A program made the translations under genes and the position numbers. A stretch of DNA of 53,637 nt from Streptomyces sp. Ru73 (GTDB lineage Bacteria > Actinomycetota > Actinomycetes > Streptomycetales > Streptomycetaceae). This document shows, piece by piece, positions 9,089 to 16,721 of this stretch. A model generated the notes under the pieces. That model was not told the DNA's origin and searched no databases. It saw only the letters and a program-made list of their open reading frames with translations. The stretch lies in assembly GCF_002920575.1 (NCBI RefSeq), contig NZ_PQSQ01000054.1, positions 1 through 53,637 of the forward strand, read 5' to 3'. The stretch's first letter is position 1. The number at the start of each line of letters is the position of its first letter.

Positions 9089-9445
9089 AAGCCTTCCCTT
9101 CGTGGGTCACCGTGCCGACGTGCCGCCTCCGGATGGCGTCACGGGGTGTGACAAAAGGGATACTTGAGCGGCGATTTGACGATGTAAAGCACCGGGCGCC
9201 GGTGTCGGAAGGGATGCCCCGGAAGAGTCCGCACGGGAGCGCGTGGGGGATGCCGCGGGGCGCCGCGCGCCCGCGCGGGCGCCGTGCGCCGCGTACGGAG
9301 GGCGGGCGGGACGGGACGGGCCGGGGCCCTCGGCACGGGACTCCAGGGTTTCGGCTTCCGGCTTCCGGTTCTGTGCTTAGGCTCCGGGCTTTCGGCTCCC
9401 GGCTTTCGCCTCCGAGCTTCGGCTCCGGGCCGAGGGCCGGCGCGG
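9089..9445. other. Intergenic region with a degenerate CT-rich repeat tract
   Basis: No gene is visible here. The left part carries the promoter side of the peptidase gene, including its ribosome site. The right part is the 3' flank of the DUF4142 gene. At 9346-9431 there are about nine imperfect copies of a 9-10 base unit close to GGCTTTCGGCTCC, which read through in several frames as meaningless Arg/Lys/Pro-rich peptides. I see no clear hairpin terminator. Confidence 0.6.
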
Positions 9446-10399
9446 TCAGCCCCTGCCCGCCGCGTGCGGGCCGTTGCCCCCGCGGTTCTCCTGGCCCCCA
9501 CCGTGGCCGGCGCCGCCGTTCCGGCCTTCCCCGCGGCCTTCGCCGTTGCCGGGCGCCGCACCGTTGCCGCGCGCCTCGCCGTTGCCGGGACCCATGCCGT
9601 TGCCATTGCCGGGGCCCTCACCGTTGGCGGGGTCCTGCGGCGCGGGTGTCGAGGCGGCCGGCGGGAGGGAGTACGTCGCGGTGGGTGAGGGCGCGGGTGC
9701 GGCGGGGGCGGCAGGGGCCGCGGACGCCGCGGGTGCGGCGGGCGGTGCCGAGGGCGCGGGCGTGGGCGAGGCCGGCGGCGTGGGCGAGGCGGAGGACTGG
9801 GTGTCCCGGGCGATGCCGTCGAAGTTCACGAGACCGGTGCGTTCGAGCACGCCGATGTGGTCGAGGACGGTCGCGTTGGCGTCGTCCGCCAGCCCGCGTA
9901 CCAGCGAGTTGCGGGTGGTCGCGCGGACCTGGGCGACGACCGTGAAGACCCGGCCGTGCGCCAGCCGCAGGATGTTGGCGAACTTCCGGTCGTAGTCGGT
10001 ACCGCGCGCCGCGGCCAGCTCCGTGAGCCAGCCCTGCTGCTGCGCGTTGGGCTGGTTGGGCAGGTCGACGCCGAGCTGCGCCGCCACCTGCCGCACGTGG
10101 CGGTCGAGCGAGGTGTGGCCGGAGACCAGGTGCTCGCCCGCGGTCCGTACGGCCTTGGTGGTGCCGCGTTCCTCGGCCTGCTGCCCGGCCGGCAGCTCCC
10201 ACAGCCCGGCGAGCCGGACCTTGTTCACGAAGTCGCGGTCGAGCGCGGAGAGCGGGCCGAAGCGGGTGGCCACGGTGCCCGCGTTGATGTCGGTGCCGGC
10301 CGCGGACAGCCCGGCGAAGGACAGGATGGGGAAGAGCAGTGCGGCTGCCGTCGCGACGAGAGCGGCGACGACGAGACCGGTTCCGGTGACGGATCGCAT
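9446..10399 (-). CDS. Secreted DUF4142 (ferritin-like fold) protein with Gly/Asn-rich tail
   Basis: This 317-residue protein has an N-terminal signal or anchor helix at about residues 5-30. A DUF4142-type helical domain follows (ALDRDFVNKVRLAGLWELPAGQQA, then GHTSLDRHV and YDRKFANILRLAHG), up to about residue 185. After a Pro/Ala/Ser linker (190-250) the tail is built of GNG-rich repeats such as PGNGEARGNG and ends Gly/His/Arg-rich. DUF4142 proteins are envelope-associated and of poorly known function. ATG at 10399 has a perfect AGGAGG site five bases upstream, which rules out the longer upstream reading. Low-complexity linkers like this one often span the cell wall in actinomycetes (inference). 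Confidence 0.82.
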   Translation of the reverse strand: MRSVTGTGLVVAALVATAAALLFPILSFAGLSAAGTDINAGTVATRFGPLSALDRDFVNKVRLAGLWELPAGQQAEERGTTKAVRTAGEHLVSGHTSLDRHVRQVAAQLGVDLPNQPNAQQQGWLTELAAARGTDYDRKFANILRLAHGRVFTVVAQVRATTRNSLVRGLADDANATVLDHIGVLERTGLVNFDGIARDTQSSASPTPPASPTPAPSAPPAAPAASAAPAAPAAPAPSPTATYSLPPAASTPAPQDPANGEGPGNGNGMGPGNGEARGNGAAPGNGEGRGEGRNGGAGHGGGQENRGGNGPHAAGRG

Positions 10400-10995
10400 G
10401 GTGCCTCCTGGTGCGGACCCGCACGCTAGTCCGACCGTCCCCACCCGCACCCCCGCTTCCCCGAACCCCGCTCAACGGGAGCAGCACGTTGGTACGTTGA
10501 CGTGTTTCCGGAACGCGCGGCGTACGGGGCCGGGCCGGAGGGCGCCGTCGCGTATGAGGGTGCGCGCGAGAGTTGCGTACGGGGGCGGCCGGGACCGCTG
10601 CGTACGAGGCGCGTAACGGCGCTGTGTACGGGGGGCGGACCGCTGTGTACGAGGGTGCGCACGAGCGCTGCGTACGGGGCAGCTGGGGCCGCTGCGTACG
10701 AGGCGCGTCTCGGTGCGGCGTACGGGGGTGGCCGGGCCGCTGTGTACGAGGGTGCGCGCGAGAGCTGTGTACGGGGGGCCGGACCGCTGCGCACGAGGGC
10801 GGCCGGCACCGCTGCGCACCGGGTGCCGGGGATCGCTGCGCATGAGGGGCATGCGGGCTGCTGCGCATGGTGATCGTGCGGGCGCCGCGCTCCGGGGGGA
10901 GTCGGGGCGCCGCGCCTTGGAGGAGTCGGGAGCCGGGCCCCGGAGGGGGCGGGGCCCGCTCCTCGGGAGGTGCGGGTGTCGCGTCCCAGGGGGCG
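10400..10995. repeat. Degenerate 21-26 bp tandem repeat array, copy A
   Basis: This 596-base spacer holds no convincing gene. From about 10515 to 10870 it contains some 15 imperfect units, most beginning GCTGYGTACGRGGG, at intervals close to 24 bases. Versions with GTACGGGGG and GTACGAGGG tend to alternate, and the last units drift to GCTGCGCATGAGG. The reverse strand reads as an Arg/Ser/Ala/Pro-rich peptide only because the period is near a multiple of three. The left end (10400-10430) is the DUF4142 promoter side. The right end (10871-10995) is the 3' flank of the TIGR04222 gene. Confidence 0.75.
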
Positions 10996-12007
10996 TCAGC
11001 TGCTGGAGCTGCCGCAGGAGGAGCCGCCGCCGGAGCTGCCCCCGCAGGAGGAGCCGCTACCGCACGACGAGCCCCCGGAACCACCGCACGAGGAGCCGCC
11101 GCAACCCGACCCGCCCCCGGAGGAGCCGCACCACAGGCCGCCCGCGTCGCCAGCCCGTGCTCCAGCCGCCGCCCGGCCCGGCCCCGGCCGAGGCCACCGC
11201 GGCGGCACCGGCCCCCGACGCCGCCCGCTGCGCCTCCTGCAGGTACTCCCGCAGCACCTGGTCCACCAGCAGCGCCGCGCCCCCGACGGCCACGGCGAGC
11301 GCGGCGGGCTGGCCCGCCGGGCCGGCGGCGGCCGCCTTGTTGGCCGTACGGAAGCGCTTCAGGACACGCTTGCCCTCCTTCGTGATGCGACGGCGCACGG
11401 CGTTCCGGCAGAGCGTGCCGATGAAGATCCCGGCGAACACGGCGGGCGTCACCTTCAGCACGAACGGCATGTTCTGCGGGTACTGCGGAGCGCCGTCGTC
11501 CAGCCCGCCCGTCACCGATTGGAAGATGCCGAGGAAGAAGATGCCCATGCACGCGCCGATCTGCAGCCGGGCCAGCTGCCGCCACGGCCGGCCGGCCTCC
11601 GGGCGGCGCAGCAGGCCGCGGTCGGCCAGCCGGTCGCCGATCTGCTGGACGGCCGCGCTGCGCATGATCACGGGGCGCAGCCGGGCCAGCGAGCCGCCCG
11701 GCGTCCGCGCGAGCGCCTCCAGCACCGCGGACTCGACCGGGTCGTGCGAGACGGCGGGACGGCGCGCGGTGACCGTCCCGGGGCCGCCGATGACCAGCCG
11801 GCCGTCGCTGTGCATCCCGGCGATCGCCGCGTCGGCGACCCGGCCGGGGCCGCCGGCGAGGAAGGCGTTCTCCCAGAGGTCGTGCGAGGGCACGTCGACG
11901 AGCACCGTCCGCGGGGACGGCGCGGCGCGGCGGGTGTGGACCGTACCGACGATGAGCACCACCGAGGACGCGGCGACGGCCAGGTACACCAACTGCGCGA
12001 AGGACAA
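10996..12007 (-). pseudogene. TIGR04222 membrane protein with Cys-rich tail, apparent frameshift
   Basis: The first frame, from TTG at 12007, has a strong GGGAGG site eight bases upstream. It encodes an N-terminal membrane helix (about 5-22), the HDLWENAFLAGGPGRVADAAI and M-H-S-D-G-R-L segments typical of TIGR04222 proteins, and two or three further hydrophobic segments (about 155-175, 190-208 and a weaker one near 245). That frame then runs into Arg-rich noise to a stop at 11057. One frame over, the same strand reads a tail of Gly/Ser with six cysteines in SSCGG-type repeats, ending at 10996. Low-complexity Gly/Cys/Ser tails are characteristic of this family. Skipping one base somewhere in about 11135-11210 joins the two. 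The gene is the last of a three-gene operon behind the MNIO enzyme. It could be a sequencing indel or a true mutation; the domain itself is intact. Confidence 0.75.
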
Positions 12008-12012
12008 CGTGA

Positions 12013-12756
12013 TTACCTCCCACTCCGGGGTCTGCCGACATACTCCACCCGCGAGGCGCCTTCCGGCACGTCACGGGCCCTGCTCCGGCCGTCGCCCGCC
12101 GGGCCGTCCCCGTCCGGCCGCCCGCCGCCGGGCCGGGGCAGGAAGCCGGCCAGCGTGCGGGCCAGGCGGGCCAGCCGCGCCGCGGGGCGGGCCGGCGGCG
12201 GGGTGGGGCCCGCGCGCTCGCGCCACCACTGTGTCAGCTTCCGCCGCGCGGCGGGGTGCGCCGGCAGCCCGAGGGCGAGCAGATGGCCGGCGAAGTCCAG
12301 CGCGTCCCGGCGGTAGCCGCCGCGCATCGGCCGGCGGTGCGCGTAGTCCAGGAAGGCGGTGCGGTAGTCCGCTCCGAGTATGCCGGGCAGCTCGGGCGCC
12401 ACCGCGGCGACCACGTCGGCGCGCTTGGCGGCCAGGGCGCGCCGCTGCACGGCGAGCCGCTCCGTGTCGAACCCCGCCGGATCGGCACCGTCCGACACGA
12501 GAGCGGCCAGCAGCTCCTCCTGAGCCGCGGCCAGCCGCAACCGGGCGGCCTCGGTCCCTCCGGGAGTGGCGGGGCCTCCTCCGGGTGTGGCGGGGCCTCC
12601 TCCGGGTGTGGCGGGGGCGTGCTGGCCTCCGGAAGCGCCGCCCCGGCCTCCGTGAGCACCCCGGCCGTCGGACGCGTGCCGCTCCTCGGACGTGTGCCGC
12701 TCCTCGGGCGCCCCCGGCTCGGCAGCCGGCAGCGGGTCAGGCAGTCGCTCGGGCAT
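12013..12756 (-). CDS. Probable MNIO partner protein (DUF2063/BufC/MbnC-like region)
   Basis: This 247-residue protein lies between the DUF692 gene and the TIGR04222 gene. The first 85 residues are low complexity, including three copies of ATPGGGP. Residues about 88-185 form a helical domain: RRALAAKRADVVAAV, then PELPGILGADYRTAFLDYAHRRPMRGGYRRDALDFAGHL. By eye this follows the pattern of DUF2063-type partner proteins (a hydrophobic helix, L-x-G-x-x-[FY], then an aromatic run ending near P and a final F-x-x-x-L). Such proteins bind the precursor peptide and deliver it to the MNIO enzyme. The assignment is inference from pattern and operon position. Its ATG overlaps the end of the DUF692 gene by 20 bases, and its stop is five bases from the next start. 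Confidence 0.65.
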   Translation of the reverse strand: MPERLPDPLPAAEPGAPEERHTSEERHASDGRGAHGGRGGASGGQHAPATPGGGPATPGGGPATPGGTEAARLRLAAAQEELLAALVSDGADPAGFDTERLAVQRRALAAKRADVVAAVAPELPGILGADYRTAFLDYAHRRPMRGGYRRDALDFAGHLLALGLPAHPAARRKLTQWWRERAGPTPPPARPAARLARLARTLAGFLPRPGGGRPDGDGPAGDGRSRARDVPEGASRVEYVGRPRSGR

Positions 12757-13687
12757 GGGGCGCGGCCTCCTCCACGACGTCCCGGATGGCGTCCAGTTCG
12801 GCGGCCAGCTCGGCCACCGGCGGGAAGTTCTCGTCCCGTTCGAGGAGCACGCCGGGCGGGCTCACCCGGGCGCACAGCTCGCCCAGGACGTCGAGGACGG
12901 GCTGCGTCACGGGGTGCGCATGGCTGTCGTGCCAGACGCCGTCCCGTTCGAACCCGCCGGCCACATGGACGTACGCGATCGCCTCCACCGGCAGCGCGTC
13001 CAGCGCCGCCGCCGGGTCCTCGCCCCGGTTGACCCGGTTGGTGTGCAGGTTCGCCACGTCGATGAGGAGCCGCACACCGGTCCGCTCCACGAGCTCGGCG
13101 AGGAACTGACCCTCGGTCAGCTCCTCGCCCGGCCAGTTGATCAGCGCGGCGATGTTCTCCAGGGCAAGCGGTACCGGCAGCGCGTCCTGTGCGATGCGTA
13201 CGTTTTCGCACAGCACGTCCAGCGCGTCGTACGTACGCGGGACGGGCAGCAGGTGCCCGGCCTCCATGCGCGGCCCCCCGGTCAGCTCACCGCCCGCCCG
13301 CACGAAGGCGATGTGCTCGGTGACGAGGGGCGCCCCGAGGGCTTCGGCGCGTTCGGCCAGCGCCGCCAGCCGACCGGCGTCCGGGCGCTCGGCGCCGCCC
13401 AGCCCGAGGGAGACGCCGTGCGGCACGACGGTGGTGCCGCGGGCGCACAGCGCTTCCAGAGCGGGCGGGAGATGGCCGGGGCAGATGTTCTCCGCGACCA
13501 CCTCGACCCAGTCGATGCCGGGCAGCTCCGCGATCCCGTCGGCGATCTCGGGCCGCCACCCGATGCCGGTGCCCAGCCGGTACCGGGGCTCCGGACCGGC
13601 CCGCCGCTCCCGGTGGTCCGCACGCCCGGTACGCCCTGGCTGCTCCATCGTTCCCCCTCGCTCCGACTGTGGTGTTTCCGTACTCAT
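12737..13687 (-). CDS. DUF692 multinuclear non-heme iron oxidative enzyme (MNIO)
   Basis: This 316-residue TIM-barrel enzyme belongs to the family of MbnB, BufB and related RiPP-modifying iron oxidases, which convert cysteine residues of precursor peptides into oxazolone/thioamide, thiooxazole or other groups. Family landmarks are present in order: GTGIGWRPE, WVEVVAENI, VVPHGVSLGLGG, VTEHIAF, LALENIAALINW, LLIDVANLHTN, YVHVAGG, DSHAHPV and LLERDENFPPV. These carry the His/Glu/Asp/Asn ligands of the iron cluster. ATG at 13687 has GGAGG five bases upstream; ATG at 13648 is a possible alternative. It is the first gene of the operon with the partner protein and the Cys-rich TIGR04222 protein, which is the presumed substrate. 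Confidence 0.9.
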   Translation of the reverse strand: MSTETPQSERGGTMEQPGRTGRADHRERRAGPEPRYRLGTGIGWRPEIADGIAELPGIDWVEVVAENICPGHLPPALEALCARGTTVVPHGVSLGLGGAERPDAGRLAALAERAEALGAPLVTEHIAFVRAGGELTGGPRMEAGHLLPVPRTYDALDVLCENVRIAQDALPVPLALENIAALINWPGEELTEGQFLAELVERTGVRLLIDVANLHTNRVNRGEDPAAALDALPVEAIAYVHVAGGFERDGVWHDSHAHPVTQPVLDVLGELCARVSPPGVLLERDENFPPVAELAAELDAIRDVVEEAAPHARATA

Positions 13688-14046
13688 CACCCCTCCGAAG
13701 AGGACGAACCGTCGACCGGCCGGGTTCAGAGCCGGATCTGAGCTTTTCCCCGCCTTTGCGCGGCGTACGAATGCGCACGGTGAGCCCGGCACGGACGTAC
13801 GCCGCGAACTCGGCGCGGTTCTGCGCCGCGAACCGGCACCGTCGTGTGCGCGGCGCGCCCGGCACGGTCGTACGCCGTGAGCCCGGAACCCTGGTGCGGC
13901 GCGCACGACGCCGTACGGTGGCGGGCCGCTTGGCCGCTTGGCCGCCTGGCCGCCTGGCTCCTTGGCCGCCTGGCCTTCCGACCGCCCGCCGTCCGCGCCG
14001 TCCGCTCGCCCGACCCGCCCACCCGTCGGGCGGCCGTGCCGTGCCG
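13688..14046. other. Intergenic region with short direct repeats upstream of the MNIO operon
   Basis: This 359-base spacer between the LysE stop and the MNIO start must contain the operon promoter. A run of 9-base units near GGCCGCYTG lies at 13924-13975 (about six copies). Two imperfect copies of a longer stretch containing CCCGGCACGGNCGTACGCCG lie at about 13780-13880. I see no gene. Reading frames through it give only Arg/Ala-rich peptides. Confidence 0.55.
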
Positions 14047-14739
14047 TCAGCGGGCCGTCTCCGCGGCCACCGCCGCGCCGAGCCCGAAGAGGACCGTGCC
14101 GGTGAGCTGTTCGAGGCGGCGGTGGACGCGCGGGCGCCGGAAGACGGCCCGCGCACGGTGCACGGCGAGGGCCACCGCGCCCAGCCAGAGCATGCCCAGT
14201 ACGGCGTGGACGGCGACCAGCATCAGCGTGGTGGCCACGACCGGCGCGCCGTGCGGGATGAACTGCGGCAGCAGCGACATGTACACCACGCCGACCTTGG
14301 GGTTCAGCACGTTCGTCAGCAGGCCGGTGCGGAAGGCACGCCACGGCGTCCGCGGCCCGTCCGCCGTCACCCCGCCCTCGAGGGCCTCCGGACCGTCCCG
14401 AAGGGCCTCCGCGGGGGTCTCCGAGGCGGCGGCCCCGGCGGGCGTCCGGGCGGCACGCCGCGCGCTGCGCAGGGCCTGGAAACCGAGCCACATCAGGTAC
14501 GCGGCGCCCGCGATCCGCAGCGCGTCGTACGCCACCCGGGATGCCGACAGCATCGCCGTCAGTCCGGCCGCGCCCGCCAGCCCCCACACGAAGCACCCGG
14601 TGGCGATGCCGAGCGCGGAACACAGGGCGGCGCGCCGCCCCGCCCCGAGTGCCGTGCGCAGCACGACGGCGAAGTCCGGACCGGGGGAGACGGTCAGCAG
14701 CGCGGCGACGACCGTGAAGCCGAGGAGTGAGGTGTACAC
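14047..14739 (-). CDS. LysE/RhtB-family amino acid exporter
   Basis: This is a 230-residue inner-membrane protein with about six hydrophobic segments. The family signature is near the start: LLTVSPGPDFAVVLRTALGAGRRAA. AYLMWLGFQALR and F-R-T-G-L-L-T-N-V-L-N-P-K-V follow, all typical of LysE/RhtB efflux proteins for lysine, homoserine or other small metabolites. An Ala/Glu-rich cytoplasmic loop of about 40 residues lies in the middle (110-150). The GTG start at 14739 is chosen from the position of the first helix; the ribosome site is poor and the start is uncertain. The real substrate cannot be inferred. Confidence 0.83.
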   Translation of the reverse strand: MYTSLLGFTVVAALLTVSPGPDFAVVLRTALGAGRRAALCSALGIATGCFVWGLAGAAGLTAMLSASRVAYDALRIAGAAYLMWLGFQALRSARRAARTPAGAAASETPAEALRDGPEALEGGVTADGPRTPWRAFRTGLLTNVLNPKVGVVYMSLLPQFIPHGAPVVATTLMLVAVHAVLGMLWLGAVALAVHRARAVFRRPRVHRRLEQLTGTVLFGLGAAVAAETAR

Positions 14740-15206
14740 GTAAGAAACCGTACGTGCCCCGCCGTGCCCCGCCGCCCGCGGGGCACTCGGGGGCCGCCGG
14801 CCGCGCCGCATACAGGGCCTGGCGACCGCGCCCACTCGGGTGCCGACGGCCGCCCGGCACCCGGGTCCGCCGACCGCCCGGTACCCAGGGCCTGACGACC
14901 GCAGAGCCTCAGGGCCTGACGGCCGCAGAGCACCCAGGGACCAACGGCCGCGCGGCCCTCGGGGCCTGAGAGCCGCAGGACACTCAGGGCCTGACGGCCG
15001 CAGCGCACTCGGGACCGCCCGCCGCAGCGCACTCGGAGCCACCCGCCGCAGCGCATTCAGGGCCCGCCGATCGCAGCGCACTCGGGACCTGCCCGCCGCA
15101 GCGCACTCGTGAGCCATCCGCCGCAGCGCATTCGGGGCCCGCTGATCGCAGCGCATACGGACCCCGCCCGCCGCAGCGCACTCGGGACCCGCGAGGACCG
15201 ACCCCC
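14740..15206. repeat. 24-25 bp tandem repeat array, copy B
   Basis: This 467-base spacer contains no credible gene. From about 14795 to 15198 it is a tandem array. The eight rightmost units (from 15000) are well kept, each beginning GCAGCGCAYTCGGG and lasting 24 or 25 bases, with endings alternating between CCCGCC and CGATC/TGATC types. The left units are more diverged (GGCCGCAGAGC...CAGGGCCTGAC). The core resembles the last units of array A at 10.8 kb, for example GATCGCAGCGCATACGG against GATCGCTGCGCATGAGG. There is no constant-repeat/unique-spacer organisation, so it is not a CRISPR array. Confidence 0.8.
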
Positions 15207-15854
15207 TCAGCGCCGGGTGAACTCCGGCTGCGTCACCGTGTCGACCCGCGTCGCGCGCCCGAGGAGGGCCACCTCGCGGAACTGCCACAGCAGTGCACCG
15301 GTCGGCGCGTGGATCACCATCCCCGCGCGCAGCGGCATCTGGAGCAGCGGGCCGCCGTCCGGTGCCGTCGCCCACCGCGGCAGGTCCGGCTTCATCAGCC
15401 GCCGCAGCGGTACGTGGTGCAGCGACTGCACCTCCTTCGGGTCCGGGCGCGGCAGCACCGGGCCCCGCGGGACGACGACGAGCGGTGTGATCACGAAGCC
15501 GGAGTCGGTACGGAAGTCGTCCAGCAGCCCGGCGACCTCCTCCGGGCCGGCCTCGACGCCGGTCTCCTCGGCCAGCTCCCGCAGCGCCGCCTCCTCCGCC
15601 GACTCCGCCTCGTCCAGGCGGCCGCCCGGGAGCGCCCACTGCCCGGCGTTCCGGCCGCGCGGCGCCCGCTTGATCACCAGGACGTGCGGCTCGTCCCGGA
15701 ACGGCACCACGGTGAGGCACACGGCGGCGCTGCGCACGCCTTCCGGTACGGGGACCGCGCGTCGCTCGAACGCCGCCAGATTGGCGCGCAGCGCGGCTTC
15801 GAGCCGGGACGGGTCCGCGAAGTCCGCTTCCTTCAACGTCGACATCGGCATCAT
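15207..15854 (-). CDS. Nudix hydrolase (CoA pyrophosphatase-like)
   Basis: This cytoplasmic protein of about 215 residues has a complete Nudix box: GRLDEAESAEEAALRELAEETGV, matching G-x5-E-x7-R-E-U-x-E-E-x-G-U. It coordinates magnesium for hydrolysis of nucleoside-diphosphate-linked compounds. The N-terminal LEAALRANLAAFERR segment and the LVIKRAPRGRNAGQWALPGG run before the box resemble CoA/NADH-pyrophosphatase-type actinobacterial members, but the substrate is not certain. Three closely spaced ATGs (15854, 15851 and 15845) could start the protein, and no strong ribosome site separates them. It lies downstream of a divergent NERD-like gene. Confidence 0.88.
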   Translation of the reverse strand: MMPMSTLKEADFADPSRLEAALRANLAAFERRAVPVPEGVRSAAVCLTVVPFRDEPHVLVIKRAPRGRNAGQWALPGGRLDEAESAEEAALRELAEETGVEAGPEEVAGLLDDFRTDSGFVITPLVVVPRGPVLPRPDPKEVQSLHHVPLRRLMKPDLPRWATAPDGGPLLQMPLRAGMVIHAPTGALLWQFREVALLGRATRVDTVTQPEFTRR

Positions 15855-16028
15855 CACGATGTACCACGCCCGGACGCCCGTTCCCACCCCTTCGTGGCCG
15901 TTCGCCGGCCTCCGTTCGGCGTAGCTTCACTCGCTCTTGCCCCGCCCCGCGCGGGGCTGGTCCCATGGGGGAGGGGCGGGGCCCGCGCCACGGCGTCCGC
16001 CCGCCGGAGAAGAGTCCCGCAAGGGGTG

Positions 16029-16721
16029 ATGTCCGTGAAGCCGACACCGGACGACCCCGACCGGCTCTTCCTCCCGCCGGACGACGACCTCGCGCCGAAC
16101 CGCCCGGGTGAGACGCTGCGTACCTTCCTCGCCGAACACCCGCTGGACGGCTTCGCCCTCTTCGGGGCCAGACTCCTCGGCCGCCGTCCGGTGCAGGACG
16201 ACTGGCGGCGCCGGCTCGCGGCGGAGTGCGAAGTGGGCGCGGAGCTGGAACGGCTGGGCCGCGGTGGCTGGTACGTACTGCACTCCGTGCCGTTGCCGCC
16301 GGGCAGCGAGATCAGCCACCTCCTGATCGGCCCGGGCGGTGTCTTCTGCCTCGCCACGGAGGCCGTGCGCGCCGCGCGGGTACGGGCGGACGACAGCGAT
16401 GTGCGCCCGGGCCCGGGCCGGCGCCCGCTGCCGTACGTACGCCGGGCGCGTCAGCGTGCCGTGCGCGCCACGTACGCGCTGACCCGCGCCTGCGGTTTCC
16501 CGGTGCCCGCCCGCCCCGTCCTCGTCCTCGTCGGGCCCCGCCACGTGGAACGGCTGCCGGAACCGGCGGAGGCGTACCCCCGCGGCGAGCCGGAGGTCCG
16601 GCTCGTGGCCGGCGCCCACGCGGTCACGGCCCTCGGCGCGCTCGGCGGCGTACTGGCCCCCGCGGCCGCCGACCGCATCCACACCGTCGCCCGCAACCGC
16701 TGGACCTGGAACGACCTCTGA
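16029..16721 (+). CDS. NERD-domain-like (nuclease-related) protein
   Basis: This is a 230-residue soluble protein. Residues about 60-190 read DDWRRRLAAECEVGAELERLGRGGWYVLHSVPLPPGSEISHLLIGPGGVFCLATE. This is the NERD pattern: a conserved Glu after the first helix, then I-x-H-L-L-I-G-P-x-G-V-F. NERD domains are related to restriction-type nucleases. Here the usual Asp of the DHLxxG motif is replaced by Ser-His (ISHLLIG), so catalysis is doubtful. The second half contains VRATYALTRACG and PVLVLVGP segments typical of actinobacterial members. ATG at 16029 lies only two bases after AAGGGG; GTG at 16035 has better spacing and may be the true start. Confidence 0.7.
   Translation: MSVKPTPDDPDRLFLPPDDDLAPNRPGETLRTFLAEHPLDGFALFGARLLGRRPVQDDWRRRLAAECEVGAELERLGRGGWYVLHSVPLPPGSEISHLLIGPGGVFCLATEAVRAARVRADDSDVRPGPGRRPLPYVRRARQRAVRATYALTRACGFPVPARPVLVLVGPRHVERLPEPAEAYPRGEPEVRLVAGAHAVTALGALGGVLAPAAADRIHTVARNRWTWNDL

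Noticed and set aside
10426..10809. A 127-residue minus-strand open frame in repeat array A that might be a repeat-rich peptide precursor
   Set aside because: It exists only because the repeat period is near a multiple of three. It has no ribosome site, no signal peptide, and the same tract is open in several frames.
10996..11210. Programmed frameshifting to express the Cys-rich tail
   Set aside because: No slippery heptamer or downstream structure is evident at the join, and two other genes in the window show similar one-base breaks, so an indel is simpler.
9618..12074. An 818-residue open frame on the minus strand through the DUF4142 and TIGR04222 genes
   Set aside because: It is a GC-bias shadow: Arg/Pro-rich, no domain, and it crosses two real genes, a repeat array and strong ribosome sites in other frames.
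14795..15198. Repeat array B as a CRISPR array
   Set aside because: Units are contiguous and all diverge together; there are no constant repeats separated by unique spacers, and no cas genes nearby.
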